Assembly: GCA_964607835.1 (NCBI GenBank)
Contig: CAZSLL010000018.1
Span: 1-25,957 of the forward strand
Direction: 5' to 3'
Length of the DNA: 25,957 nt
Source of the DNA: DAOVFN01 sp964607835
Lineage (GTDB): Archaea > Aenigmatarchaeota > Aenigmatarchaeia > QMZP01
Shown: positions 6,937 through 13,252 of the stretch, in pieces
Position numbering within the stretch: the stretch's first letter is position 1
How the letters are laid out: each line of letters begins with the position of its first letter
Program-made: the position numbers and the translations under genes
Notes under the pieces: generated by a model
What the model was told of the DNA's origin: nothing
The model's database searches: none
What the model saw: the letters and a program-made list of their open reading frames with translations, nothing else

Positions 6937-7562
6937 ACAGGAAAACCGGAAAGAAAGCCAGGCCGGGGCAGAAGCTCCCCAGGACCCCTTCAATGGAGTT
7001 CAGGTACTCCTGGGTTTATGACCACGAGAACAGGCTCAGGTACACTGACCCCCTCTACCCCTCGGGCGACACCATAAGGGGCTACGCAGACGAGGTCTCT
7101 GCCCAGTGGAAGCCCATGCAGAGAAGGGTCCTGGGCAGGATAGCCAGGCTCTCGGGCCTCCCATGGAGGGAGGGTTCCATAGTTTGCTACCTTGTGGGCA
7201 GGGGCGTCCCGCTCTCAGACCCGCTCACCATGCCCGTATACGAGGGCCAGCCGCAGACATTCCTCGAGAAGATGTCCTACCAGCTCGTGGAGAGGATGGT
7301 CATGCACCCCGGGAACCTGAAGGCCCAGGCCCCCTTCTGGGAGGCCATGTTCAGGTCCATGGCAGAGGACGGGGTAAAGGTGTCCTACATGGTCCCTGTT
7401 AACGCCATATTCAGGGAGCTCCAGGGAAAGCTCTTCCAGGGCGGGACTGTGGGGAAGAGCCTGCTGAGCACCAACCTGGATTACAGGAGGGCGTGGGAGA
7501 TAGTGGACAACATGGGCCATTCAAGCATAATCGAGAGGTTCAGGGAGAGGACATGGGAATAA
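6930..7562 (+). CDS. Unknown extra gene inside the mbh operon (between mbhM and mbhN)
   Basis: A 210-aa protein I do not recognise. It has no membrane segment, signal peptide or Cys cluster (a single Cys, in SIVCYLVGRGVPL). The N-terminus is basic (DRKTGKKARPGQKLPR) and the rest looks like a folded, mixed alpha/beta soluble domain with SYQLVERMVMHPGNLKAQAPFWEAMFRSMAEDGVKVSYMVPVNAIFRELQ. It overlaps mbhM by 7 nt and mbhN by 10 nt, so it is translated as part of the operon. The standard mbhA-N set has no such gene here, so it may be an accessory cytoplasmic subunit or an assembly factor. Operon membership is clear; function is not. Confidence 0.85.
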   Translation: MVDRKTGKKARPGQKLPRTPSMEFRYSWVYDHENRLRYTDPLYPSGDTIRGYADEVSAQWKPMQRRVLGRIARLSGLPWREGSIVCYLVGRGVPLSDPLTMPVYEGQPQTFLEKMSYQLVERMVMHPGNLKAQAPFWEAMFRSMAEDGVKVSYMVPVNAIFRELQGKLFQGGTVGKSLLSTNLDYRRAWEIVDNMGHSSIIERFRERTWE

Positions 7563-7909
7563 TCAGGTCAGCCATAGCCAACCTCTTCAGGCCCAGATTC
7601 ACAGAGAGGTACCCGAAAGAGAGGCCGCGGGTCCCTGAGGACCTGAGGGGAAAGCTCTACCATGACAGGAGCAAGTGCATATACTGCGGGCTGTGCGAGA
7701 AATACTGCCCCTCTGACGCCATAAAGGTGGACAGGGTCAGCAAGACATGGACGCATGACCTGGGAAAGTGCCTTTTCTGCGGCCAGTGCGAGGAGGTGTG
7801 CCGCACCATGCCCAAAAGGGACGCCATAAAGATGTCCGACCATTTCGAGCTGGCCACCCTCAAAAAGAGCGACCTCGTAAGGGTTCACAAAAGGCCCGCA
7901 AACAAATAA
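7553..7909 (+). CDS. mbhN: Mbh hydrogenase subunit N (2x[4Fe-4S] ferredoxin-like, NuoI-like)
   Basis: A 118-aa electron-input subunit with two ferredoxin motifs: C42, C45, C48 with C52 (CIYCGLCEKYCP), and C73, C76, C79 with C83 (CLFCGQCEEVC). The second ends in CRTMPKRDAI instead of the usual CP. It would pass electrons from ferredoxin to MbhJ. The ATG at 7553 is chosen over an upstream in-frame start at 7493 because MGIIRSAIANLF begins the conserved amphipathic N-terminus and because the overlap with the previous gene is then a usual 10 nt. Confidence 0.92.
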   Translation: MGIIRSAIANLFRPRFTERYPKERPRVPEDLRGKLYHDRSKCIYCGLCEKYCPSDAIKVDRVSKTWTHDLGKCLFCGQCEEVCRTMPKRDAIKMSDHFELATLKKSDLVRVHKRPANK

Positions 7910-7934
7910 ATGCTTGCGCACCCCCTGTTTCAAC

Positions 7935-8201
7935 ATGAGATTCTGCATCAACGCTGAGGGAGAGTCCAGGATGGGGTTCATTGCTTTAGGCAAGGAGCTT
8001 TACACCAGGGACTTTTACGAAGCAGCAAGAGTGGCAAAGGATTACAAGCAAAACGGATTCAACGGCCACCCCCTGCAGAATGTCTCCCTTTACTGCACCA
8101 ATAACGGCGGAATCCCTGTCGAGATTGACATCAGGAATCCGCCCGCCTGGGTCCTTTATACAAGCGAGTGGTACAGCAGGCTGGGCAGATACAATGAATA
8201 A
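7935..8201 (+). CDS. Small hypothetical protein after the mbh operon
   Basis: An 88-aa protein of unknown function (MRFCINAEGESRMGFIALGKELYTRDFYEAARVAKDYKQNGFNGHP, then SLYCTNNGGIPVEIDIRNPPAWVLYTSEWYSRLG). No membrane segment or known motif is seen. An A/T-rich TATA-like AACAAATAAA at 7901-7910 lies about 25 nt before this ATG, suggesting leaderless expression, so I prefer it over the TTG at 7914. It may therefore be transcribed separately from mbh, although read-through is likely because the gap is only 25 nt. Confidence 0.6.
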   Translation: MRFCINAEGESRMGFIALGKELYTRDFYEAARVAKDYKQNGFNGHPLQNVSLYCTNNGGIPVEIDIRNPPAWVLYTSEWYSRLGRYNE

Positions 8202-8205
8202 GCAG

Positions 8206-8233
8206 AAAAAAGGAACATGATTCAGGAATCATG
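8206..8233 (-). terminator. Hairpin plus T-tract terminating the minus-strand micropeptide transcript
   Basis: The inverted repeat CATGATTCAGGAATCATG (8216-8233) can form a stem of at least 7 bp. Read on the minus strand it is followed four bases later by six T residues (8211-8206). This fits an intrinsic terminator for the short minus-strand gene. It has no T-tract in the plus direction. Confidence 0.5.
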
Positions 8234-8253
8234 ATGAGGAGAGAGAACAGGGA

Positions 8254-8298
8254 TTACTTCTTCTTTTTCTTTGCGGCTGCAGCCTTCTTCTTTGCCAT
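8254..8298 (-). CDS. Candidate 14-aa Lys/Ala micropeptide
   Basis: The minus-strand ORF encodes MAKKKAAAAKKKKK and stops with TAA. It has a full expression layout: a TATA box (complement of 8346-8357), a leader of about 25 nt, a perfect GGAGG (complement of 8307-8311) 8 nt before ATG, and a hairpin plus T-tract terminator about 20 nt after the stop. The peptide resembles the K/A-rich tails on RpoE1, S24e and S27ae in this window and other lysine-rich tails that bind nucleic acid. It may be a nucleic-acid- or ribosome-binding micropeptide, or the remnant of a larger basic protein. Neither homology nor expression can be shown here. Confidence 0.5.
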   Translation of the reverse strand: MAKKKAAAAKKKKK

Positions 8299-8345
8299 CA
8301 GGGACGCCTCCTTTTTTGTTCAATGATATTATTTGTCTCAATTGC

Positions 8346-8357
8346 TTTAAATATAAG
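8346..8357 (-). promoter_or_regulatory. TATA box for the minus-strand micropeptide
   Basis: The complement of 8346-8357 reads CTTATATTTAAA, a good archaeal TATA element. Transcription would begin about 25 nt downstream, near 8320-8325, just before the GGAGG. The methyltransferase promoter (GCATATATTC, 8418-8427) drives the opposite strand, so this is a divergent promoter region. Confidence 0.5.
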
Positions 8358-8448
8358 AATCCCACTGCATGCTAGCGGTTCTGGACCCATTTTCATCCCT
8401 TTCCGAAGACAAAAAAAGCATATATTCAGGCTCTCCCAAGATACAACC

Positions 8449-9627
8449 ATGAAGCGATACGCTCTTGTTCTGGGAAAGAATCCCGCGCTCTCCTCAGCTG
8501 AAATATTCACCATTCTCCGGTCCAGGGGGATTCCCTTCGTGCTCCAGGACAGGGCGAGCGGTTTCCTGATAATCGATATGGAGAAGCCCCCTGAAATGTC
8601 CTCCCTGGGCGGCTCCATCAAGCTCGCATCAGTTGAGTGGTCAGGTCCTGCAGAGGAGCTTCCCCAGGAGTCGGTTTCCCTCGCCGCGGAGTATCTGCCG
8701 GGAAAATGCATATTCGGGGTCAGCGCATACGGCACGGGATGGAAGGATGCTGCAGAAGCCATCAAGTCAGAGGCAGCAGGGAAGGGCAGGCAATGCAAGT
8801 TCATGAACATCCCCAGGGAAAGGAAGGCCCTTACCCACGTGGAGGTCATCAAGAAGCGCCTCCTTGAAGACGGGGCAGAGTTCCTTGTCCTCAGGGGACG
8901 CCAGCTCCATCTCGCCAGGACCCTGGCAGTCCACAACCCTTTCGAGTTCCAGAAGAGGGACATGAAGAGGCCCTTCAAGAGGCCCATGCTCTCCATCCCT
9001 CCCAGGCTGGCCAGGATGATGGTCAACCTCACGGGAAGAGAGTCAGGTGATTTCCTCGACGCCTTCTGTGGCATAGGCACGATTCTCCAGGAGGCCTCCC
9101 TGTCAGGCTTCCGTGCGCATGGGATGGACAGGGACGCCCAGGCTGTGGAGTGGGCGAGGAGGAACATGAAGTGGCTGCACAACGAGTACGGCCTTGTCCA
9201 GCAGGAATGGAAGCAGGTGATAAGGCAGGGGGACGCCCGGAGGCTGGACAGCCTGTTCCCTGGGAAATCCGTTGACGCCATGGCATCAGAGCCCTATCTC
9301 GGCCAGCCGCTCAAAAGGGCGCCTGACACGAACAAGGCAAGGAAGATAATAAGGGAGGTCAGGCCCATCTACGAGAGGTTCGTGAGGGGTGCCTCATGCG
9401 TCCTGAAGCACGGGGGAAGGCTGGTCATTGTATCCCCCTGCTTTGAGGCCAGGAAAGGAAGCCCGCTCGTGAGGCTCAACATGAGGGGCCTGGCAGAGAG
9501 GAACGGGTTCGAACTCGTCAACCCCTTCAAGGGTACCGGGCTGGAGCATGGGCTCCCGCTTACAGACAGTGAGCAGTACCACAGGACAATCAGGGAGATA
9601 AGCATCATGCAGAAGCCGGCCTGCTGA
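8449..9627 (+). CDS. THUMP-type tRNA/RNA (guanine-N2) methyltransferase-like protein (COG1041, Trm-G10/TRMT11-like)
   Basis: A 392-aa protein. The N-terminal ~150 residues look like the ferredoxin-like/THUMP RNA-binding region (MKRYALVLGKNPALSSAEI...; ending LHLARTLAVHNPFEFQKRDMKRPFKRPMLSIPPRLARMMVNLTG). The C-terminal Rossmann methyltransferase has motif I FLDAFCGIGTILQEA (about residue 203) and motif IV ASEPYLG (about residues 279-285). Family members usually show DPFCGTG and DPPYG, so both prolines or acidic positions differ and the substrate may too. The ATG at 8449 fits a leaderless start 25 nt after a TATA at 8418-8427; an upstream in-frame start at 8323 is unlikely. It overlaps the convergent protease gene by 23 nt. 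Confidence 0.82.
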   Translation: MKRYALVLGKNPALSSAEIFTILRSRGIPFVLQDRASGFLIIDMEKPPEMSSLGGSIKLASVEWSGPAEELPQESVSLAAEYLPGKCIFGVSAYGTGWKDAAEAIKSEAAGKGRQCKFMNIPRERKALTHVEVIKKRLLEDGAEFLVLRGRQLHLARTLAVHNPFEFQKRDMKRPFKRPMLSIPPRLARMMVNLTGRESGDFLDAFCGIGTILQEASLSGFRAHGMDRDAQAVEWARRNMKWLHNEYGLVQQEWKQVIRQGDARRLDSLFPGKSVDAMASEPYLGQPLKRAPDTNKARKIIREVRPIYERFVRGASCVLKHGGRLVIVSPCFEARKGSPLVRLNMRGLAERNGFELVNPFKGTGLEHGLPLTDSEQYHRTIREISIMQKPAC

Positions 9628-10060
9628 TATTCTCCTTCACCAGCTCCTTGGCAACATCTATGGCCTTCCTGACCTCAGGGCTCATGCTGCTGTTAAGCCC
9701 TGTCTCCCTGGGCTGGATTCCCACGAAAACGAGCTTGAACCTCATCCTGGCCTGCAGATAGTCCAGGAACATGCTGATGGGAAGCTTGTGTGTGGACAGT
9801 GCGGTCTTTCTGACCGAGTGAATGTCCACCAGCCCCACGGAACCGGGCTTCTGTCCCATGTCAACCGCGTCCACGATAATGAGCCTGTCAGGGCCGAATT
9901 TCTGTATCTCCCCCAGAAGGTTCTCGGGCATCCTTTCCCCGTCCAGGAGGAGCGTTTCCGGGTAATCCGAAAGCTCAGGTCTGAGTGCACGTATGACTTC
10001 AGGGCCTGCCCCGTCGTCACCCCTGACCCGGTTGCCCATTCCGACTACAGCAACCCTCAT
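9605..10060 (-). CDS. hycI: Hydrogenase maturation endopeptidase (HycI-like)
   Basis: A 151-aa member of the HycI/HybD family, which trims the C-terminal tail of the [NiFe] large subunit after Ni insertion. The start GMGNRVRGDDGAGPEV contains the GxxGDDGxG motif. Likely metal ligands are D16, D64 (in IIVDAVDMG) and H91 (in LSTHKLP), close to the HycI pattern of D16, D62 and H90. Its probable substrate is MbhL, whose DPCFSCCDR is followed by 28 residues. It is divergent from hypC across a 44-nt promoter region and convergent with the methyltransferase. Confidence 0.92.
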   Translation of the reverse strand: MRVAVVGMGNRVRGDDGAGPEVIRALRPELSDYPETLLLDGERMPENLLGEIQKFGPDRLIIVDAVDMGQKPGSVGLVDIHSVRKTALSTHKLPISMFLDYLQARMRFKLVFVGIQPRETGLNSSMSPEVRKAIDVAKELVKENISRPASA

Positions 10061-10104
10061 GCTAACTTTTTAATCCCCTGGCTTTAATATCTTCAGTGGT
10101 TTCT
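10061..10104. promoter_or_regulatory. Divergent promoter between hycI and hypC
   Basis: The minus direction has GGATTAAAAAGT just before the hycI ATG. The plus direction has a TATA-like GCTTTAATAT at 10081-10090 about 20 nt before the hypC GTG. Both starts would be leaderless or nearly so. Sharing 44 nt suggests co-control of the maturation genes on both strands. Confidence 0.5.
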
Positions 10105-10314
10105 GTGTGCATGTCAAAGCCCCAGCAGGTGGTGTCGTTCTCAGGAGGAAAGGCCCTTGTGGAGTCTGAAGGTGAAACGAGGGAGGTGCGCTCCCCAATT
10201 CCCCTGGAGAAGGGAGAATGGGTGCTGTGCCAGGCAGGCTTCGTGGCAAAGAGGATTCCTGGGAGCAAAGCCCTGGAGATGCTGAAGGAATGGAGGGAGC
10301 TCAATGACTTCTGA
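10105..10314 (+). CDS. hypC: Hydrogenase maturation chaperone HypC (His-less variant)
   Basis: A 69-aa HypC-family protein. The GTG at 10105 is chosen because it gives MCMSKPQQVV, with the invariant Cys2 that holds the Fe(CN)2CO unit with HypD; an upstream GTG at 10096 would bury this Cys. The beta-barrel continues with GGKALVESEGETREVRSPIPLEKGEWVLCQAGFVAKRI. The conserved His of the usual VHxGFA motif is replaced by Gln43 (CQAGFV). The C-terminal helix SKALEMLKEWREL is typical. It overlaps the next gene by 11 nt. Confidence 0.85.
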   Translation: MCMSKPQQVVSFSGGKALVESEGETREVRSPIPLEKGEWVLCQAGFVAKRIPGSKALEMLKEWRELNDF

Positions 10315-11002
10315 ACCTGGCCGGCGCCATCCACGCGGGAACGGGCAGGACAGCGACGGGTTCAGGCTCTTCCTCAGGTTCGCGGACGGATGCCGCCACC
10401 AGCTCGAGCACGACATGCGGGTCTCCCAGCCCGACGCAGTGGTCATACATGATTATCTCTACAGGGGAGGGGCAAGGCCTTCTGAGAGTGTGGTCTCAAG
10501 GGTCTACCACGTAGCCCATCCCGGACTGGAGACAGTGAGGAAGAGGCTCGGCAGGAAGAGCAGGTATGACCCTGATGTGGTCAGGGAGTTCTATTCCAGG
10601 GACCACAACAGGATGATGTTCGACAGGGGCAACCTCATGTGCATAGCCTACCCTGCAAAGGTACTGGGGGTTTCCGAAACCAGGCCCGGCTCCTCCAGAA
10701 AGCCCTCTGAGCCCCAGCCCGCGTGCAGAGCAAGAGTCGGGCTCGAGCCTGTCACCGGGATATTCGAGCTGCCCTCTGACCTGTCCCTGAAGGAAGGCGA
10801 CTGGGTCACCGTGCACAGGATGAGCATAATCGAGAAGGTTTACCCTGAATTCGCCCGGGAAGCCGAGGGATTTCTCATGAGCCTCGGCCTTGGCAAGGAC
10901 AGGGCATTCCCGGAAAAAGCTTTTAAATACCTGACAGAAATTAGATACTCCAGCCAAAAGAGGCATGAGAGCGGGGACTTCGCCGACCTCTCGGGTGACT
11001 GA
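10304..11002 (+). CDS. Fusion: unknown N-terminal domain + second HypC-like domain
   Basis: A 232-aa protein. Residues 1-111 are unrecognised (FRLFLRFADGCRHQLEHDMRV..., YDPDVVREFYSRDHNRMMFDRGN), soluble and basic. Residues 112-232 start MCIAYPAKVLGV, a textbook HypC N-terminus, and continue with a barrel ending KEGDWVTVHRMSIIEKV, where the conserved HypC His is present (H171). The HypC part has an extra insert (about residues 125-145) and a C-terminal extension. Either Cys113 is internal in a true fusion, or a separate HypC starts at the ATG at 10637, which has AGGGG about 8 nt upstream. It overlaps hypC by 11 nt, so the two HypC-like units are co-translated neighbours. Confidence 0.75.
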   Translation: MTSEPGRRHPRGNGQDSDGFRLFLRFADGCRHQLEHDMRVSQPDAVVIHDYLYRGGARPSESVVSRVYHVAHPGLETVRKRLGRKSRYDPDVVREFYSRDHNRMMFDRGNLMCIAYPAKVLGVSETRPGSSRKPSEPQPACRARVGLEPVTGIFELPSDLSLKEGDWVTVHRMSIIEKVYPEFAREAEGFLMSLGLGKDRAFPEKAFKYLTEIRYSSQKRHESGDFADLSGD

Positions 11003-11162
11003 TTCGCAACGGAGTTCCTGCGGACGGAGAAAACACCTGATGTTGCTGGAGTGTATGCGGTTTGCGAGTGCCTGCCTGTGCTTTAAGAAACTGAGCATGC
11101 TGAAGCTGCCTTAAGGGAAGCACAGGAGTGTCTGACGCATCGAAGAAGCGGAGTTGGAAGGA
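11003..11162 (+). promoter_or_regulatory. Long structured leader of hypA with repeated GGAGTG motifs
   Basis: This 160-nt stretch has three copies of a GGAGT..TGC motif: 11010-11027 (CGGAGTTCCTGCGGACGG), box 1 at 11046-11060 (CTGGAGTGTATGCGG) and 11125-11136 (GGAGTGTCTGAC). The last is followed by GCATC/GAA/GAAGC (11137-11149). Box 2 (11095-11120, starting GCATGCTGAAGC) sits inside a 9-bp stem, CCTGTGCTT (11075-11083) with AAGCACAGG (11118-11126). Boxes 1 and 2 match those before mbhK. A TATA-like CTTTTAAATA lies at 10919-10928, inside the previous gene. Confidence 0.6.
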
Positions 11163-11486
11163 ATGCACGAGTTTGGTTCTGTCCAGGAGGCTGTAAGGAA
11201 GACCAGGGCAATCCAGCCCCTTCCCGGAAAGGTCAGGATAAGGCTAGGCAAGATGCGCGGCTCTGCGAAGGGCTTCGAGGACATGTTCAGGGAGCACACC
11301 AGGGACACAGAGCTCGCCGGCATGGGTCTCGAGGTGGAGAGCGTCCCCGTGGTCGTGAAGTGCTCCTGCGGGCTCGAGGGCCCTGTGAAGATAATGGAGC
11401 ATGTGCACTGGGTTAGGTGCCCTGTCTGCGGGGAGATTGCGGACGTACAGCAGGGAAACGAGCTCGAGGTGGAGGCATTGGGGTGA
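11163..11486 (+). CDS. hypA: Hydrogenase nickel-incorporation protein HypA
   Basis: A 107-aa nickel chaperone that delivers Ni to the hydrogenase large subunit. MHEFGSVQEAV has the N-terminal Met-His-Glu that binds nickel. The zinc site is visible as C67 and C69 (VKCSCGLEG) and C86 and C89 (VRCPVCGE); the first pair is CxC rather than the usual CxxC. The ATG at 11163 is chosen over an in-frame TTG at 11154 because only it gives the required His2. GGAAGGA lies just upstream. It follows the HypC pair and probably serves the mbh hydrogenase. Confidence 0.9.
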   Translation: MHEFGSVQEAVRKTRAIQPLPGKVRIRLGKMRGSAKGFEDMFREHTRDTELAGMGLEVESVPVVVKCSCGLEGPVKIMEHVHWVRCPVCGEIADVQQGNELEVEALG

Positions 11487-11491
11487 TGTGA

Positions 11492-11773
11492 ATGAACGGA
11501 AGGAAATATTCGATTAGGGATATCAGGTCAGTGGCCTTCACCTTCACGAGCCAGGTCCTTCCGAGCCTTGAGGGGGAGAGCTACAGGGAAGCCATCGGGG
11601 TGCAGAACAAATACCTTGCAGATTTCGTTGGCCAGGGCTACAATGCGGCTCCGGGAGACCATGTTCCTGCTCCCTCAAAGCAGGATGTCATCAGAAGATA
11701 TATGAAAAGCGTTAAGGTTTTCTTCGATGAGGCAGGAAAGCCCCTCCCGTTTAACGACGCCCCTGATGACTGA
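11492..11773 (+). CDS. Small hypothetical protein following hypA
   Basis: A 93-aa protein of unknown function (MNGRKYSIRDIRSVAFTFTSQVLPSLEGESYREAIGVQNKYLADFVGQGYN...). It is soluble, with no Cys and no known motif, and ends in acidic residues (PFNDAPDD). The ATG is 5 nt after the hypA stop, with GGTGAT a few bases upstream, so it is very likely co-transcribed with hypA. That position alone suggests, but does not show, a hydrogenase link. Confidence 0.65.
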   Translation: MNGRKYSIRDIRSVAFTFTSQVLPSLEGESYREAIGVQNKYLADFVGQGYNAAPGDHVPAPSKQDVIRRYMKSVKVFFDEAGKPLPFNDAPDD

Positions 11774-11837
11774 AGGCTTCGTCTAAAGCCATTTCCCTGG
11801 GAAGCGATTTATATAGAATCCCTGCATATTTCCTTCT

Positions 11838-12746
11838 ATGAAGAAGGAGGCTTTTGGGACGCTTCTGGCCTTGCTCACTGCACTGGTGAGCGGCTTTGCA
11901 ATACCAGTGAACAAGATATTCGTGTCAGGGCTTGACCCGGTGGTTTTCACCGCGGTGAGGGCCATATTCATAGGGGCCTTATTCTATTTCCTCGCGGGCT
12001 ACAGGAACGGCTTCAGGTTCAGGGGACTGAACAGGGTTCCATGGTCATGGCTCCTGGCAATTGGCATAATCGGCGGGGGACTGGGATTCCTGCTTTACTT
12101 CTCCGGCCTTGAGCTAACCACCTCAGGCCGGGCAGCTTTCCTGCACAAGACCCTTCCCATATATGTGACTGTGTTCGCCTTCCTCTTCCTCAGGGAGAGA
12201 ATATCGAAGAGGCAGAGCATGACCCTTATGGTCATGCTTATGGGTACCGTGCTCCTTCTCTTCTCCAGGATTGACCCCGCAGCATTCTGGCAGGACCCTG
12301 TCCTGGGAGATGCCCTGGTCATCCTGGGAACCATATTCTGGGGCCTGGAGAACGTCATCGCGAAGAAGGCCATGGTGAGGGAGGAGTCCAGCCTTGTGGT
12401 TTCATTCTCCAGGATGCTCTTCGGAGGGGCATTCCTCTTTGGCGTTGCACTCCTGCTCGGAAGGCTGGATGTGCTGCTCTCGCTGACCCAGCAGCAGATG
12501 GCATCCATCCTCATATCCTCAGGATTCCTTTTCGCCTACATCCTGCTCTGGTACTCAGCCATAAGGCTAATTAATGTTTCCAAGGCAGTCCTTTTCCTGC
12601 TGCTTGCCCCGGTCATAAGCACCTGGGCGGGCGTGGTTTGGTTCGGCGAGCCTGTTCCCTTCCTTCAGGTGGTGGGCTCAGCTCTCATCCTCATAGGCGC
12701 GGGCTTCGCAGGAAAGATACGCAGCGAGTTCTCTGACGAGGTGTGA
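11838..12746 (+). CDS. EamA/DMT-family transporter
   Basis: A 302-aa integral membrane protein with about ten predicted helices in two repeated EamA halves (roughly residues 7-135 and 150-293). Typical marks are SGFAIPVNKIFVSGLDPVVFTAVRAIFIGALFY in the first half and ILGTIFWGLENVIAKKAMV, then LLAPVISTWAGVVWFGEPVPFLQVVGSALILIGAGF, in the second. The family exports amino acids, nucleotides or other metabolites; the substrate cannot be read from sequence. A TATA box (GATTTATATAG, around 11806-11816) about 25 nt before the ATG indicates a separate leaderless transcript. Confidence 0.88.
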   Translation: MKKEAFGTLLALLTALVSGFAIPVNKIFVSGLDPVVFTAVRAIFIGALFYFLAGYRNGFRFRGLNRVPWSWLLAIGIIGGGLGFLLYFSGLELTTSGRAAFLHKTLPIYVTVFAFLFLRERISKRQSMTLMVMLMGTVLLLFSRIDPAAFWQDPVLGDALVILGTIFWGLENVIAKKAMVREESSLVVSFSRMLFGGAFLFGVALLLGRLDVLLSLTQQQMASILISSGFLFAYILLWYSAIRLINVSKAVLFLLLAPVISTWAGVVWFGEPVPFLQVVGSALILIGAGFAGKIRSEFSDEV

Positions 12747-12782
12747 GCCAACGCCTTTAAACCACTCATCCAACCAGAAAGC

Positions 12783-12872
12783 ATGGACGAGAAAAGCCTA
12801 CTAAAGCTCATGTTCGAGCTGGGCGTGCTGTCCAGGGGGCACAATTACCATGCCCTCCCCCGGCCTCCCTGA
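12783..12872 (+). pseudogene. Truncated gene start (29 codons), possibly an HD-domain hydrolase remnant
   Basis: A TATA-like CCTTTAAACC (about 12750-12759) lies about 25 nt before an ATG that opens MDEKSLLKLMFELGVLSRGH and stops after 29 codons. The first ~17 residues resemble the N-terminus of YfbR-like HD-domain nucleotidases (LLxFLFELGxLKR), but the rest does not continue the family. I read it as the surviving start of a gene cut off when the AT-richer downstream segment arrived. A real micropeptide is the alternative. The family match is a weak, from-memory resemblance. Confidence 0.35.
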
Positions 12873-13002
12873 GAACAGAAAGAAGAAAGAGGCATAAACT
12901 TATTGGCAGCGTGGTCTGTTGAAGCTGTGCCGCATTTCATAGCTTTCTTGACTTAAGATGGTTGATGTGTTTTGCCCTTTCCTTTAGGAACTGTAGCTAA
13001 AG
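12873..13002. other. AT-richer gene-free stretch before the toxin-antitoxin operon
   Basis: About 130 nt without a credible ORF. Composition shifts from the GC-rich flanks to AT-rich, and this continues through the toxin-antitoxin genes to about 13560. No inverted terminal repeat or att site is evident to the eye. It may mark one edge of an acquired segment. Confidence 0.35.
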
Positions 13003-13038
13003 CTTTATATACTATAGTATGCCATAGTATACTATGGC
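13003..13038 (+). promoter_or_regulatory. TATA box and overlapping palindromic operators of the toxin-antitoxin operon
   Basis: TTTATATA (13004-13010 region) is the TATA element. It runs into the perfect palindrome ATACTATAGTAT (13009-13020) and then the perfect 18-nt palindrome GCCATAGTATACTATGGC (13021-13038), which contains the antitoxin ATG at 13034. Both share the half-site ATAGTAT. Two operators covering promoter and start codon are what an autorepressed toxin-antitoxin operon would show. Confidence 0.72.
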
Positions 13039-13252
13039 AACCACAATACAGATAACCCAAGAATTGCAGAATGAGCTCGCGGAGAGAAAGATTAGCTCTA
13101 GCGAGACCTATGAAGAGGTTATCTGGGACCTTGTCGAGGATTCTATGGAGATATCTGCTGAAACAAAAAGAGATATTGAGAAGTCGAGAAAGGAAATCAG
13201 GGAAGGTAAGGTCTTCACACTTGAACAGGTAAAGCAGGAGATTGAAGATTGA
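13034..13252 (+). CDS. Antitoxin (RelB-like small DNA-binding protein)
   Basis: A 72-aa protein. The N-terminus TTIQITQELQNELAERKISSSETYEEVIWDLVED fits a ribbon-helix-helix or archaeal RelB-type DNA-binding domain (about residues 3-40). The charged C-terminal helix ISAETKRDIEKSRKEIREGKVFTLEQVKQEIED is a typical toxin-wrapping tail. It overlaps the toxin start (TGATG) and sits behind palindromic operators that include its own ATG, supporting autoregulation and a leaderless mRNA. Confidence 0.82.
   Translation: MATTIQITQELQNELAERKISSSETYEEVIWDLVEDSMEISAETKRDIEKSRKEIREGKVFTLEQVKQEIED

Noticed and set aside
8298..9281. A 327-codon minus-strand ORF opposite the methyltransferase
   Set aside because: The plus strand encodes a recognisable methyltransferase; the antisense translation shows no family features.
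11003..11162. Box C/D or H/ACA guide RNA in the hypA leader
   Set aside because: No canonical RUGAUGA/CUGA pair at proper spacing, and no ACA placed after a hairpin with a kink-turn; the matching mbhK element also lacks them.
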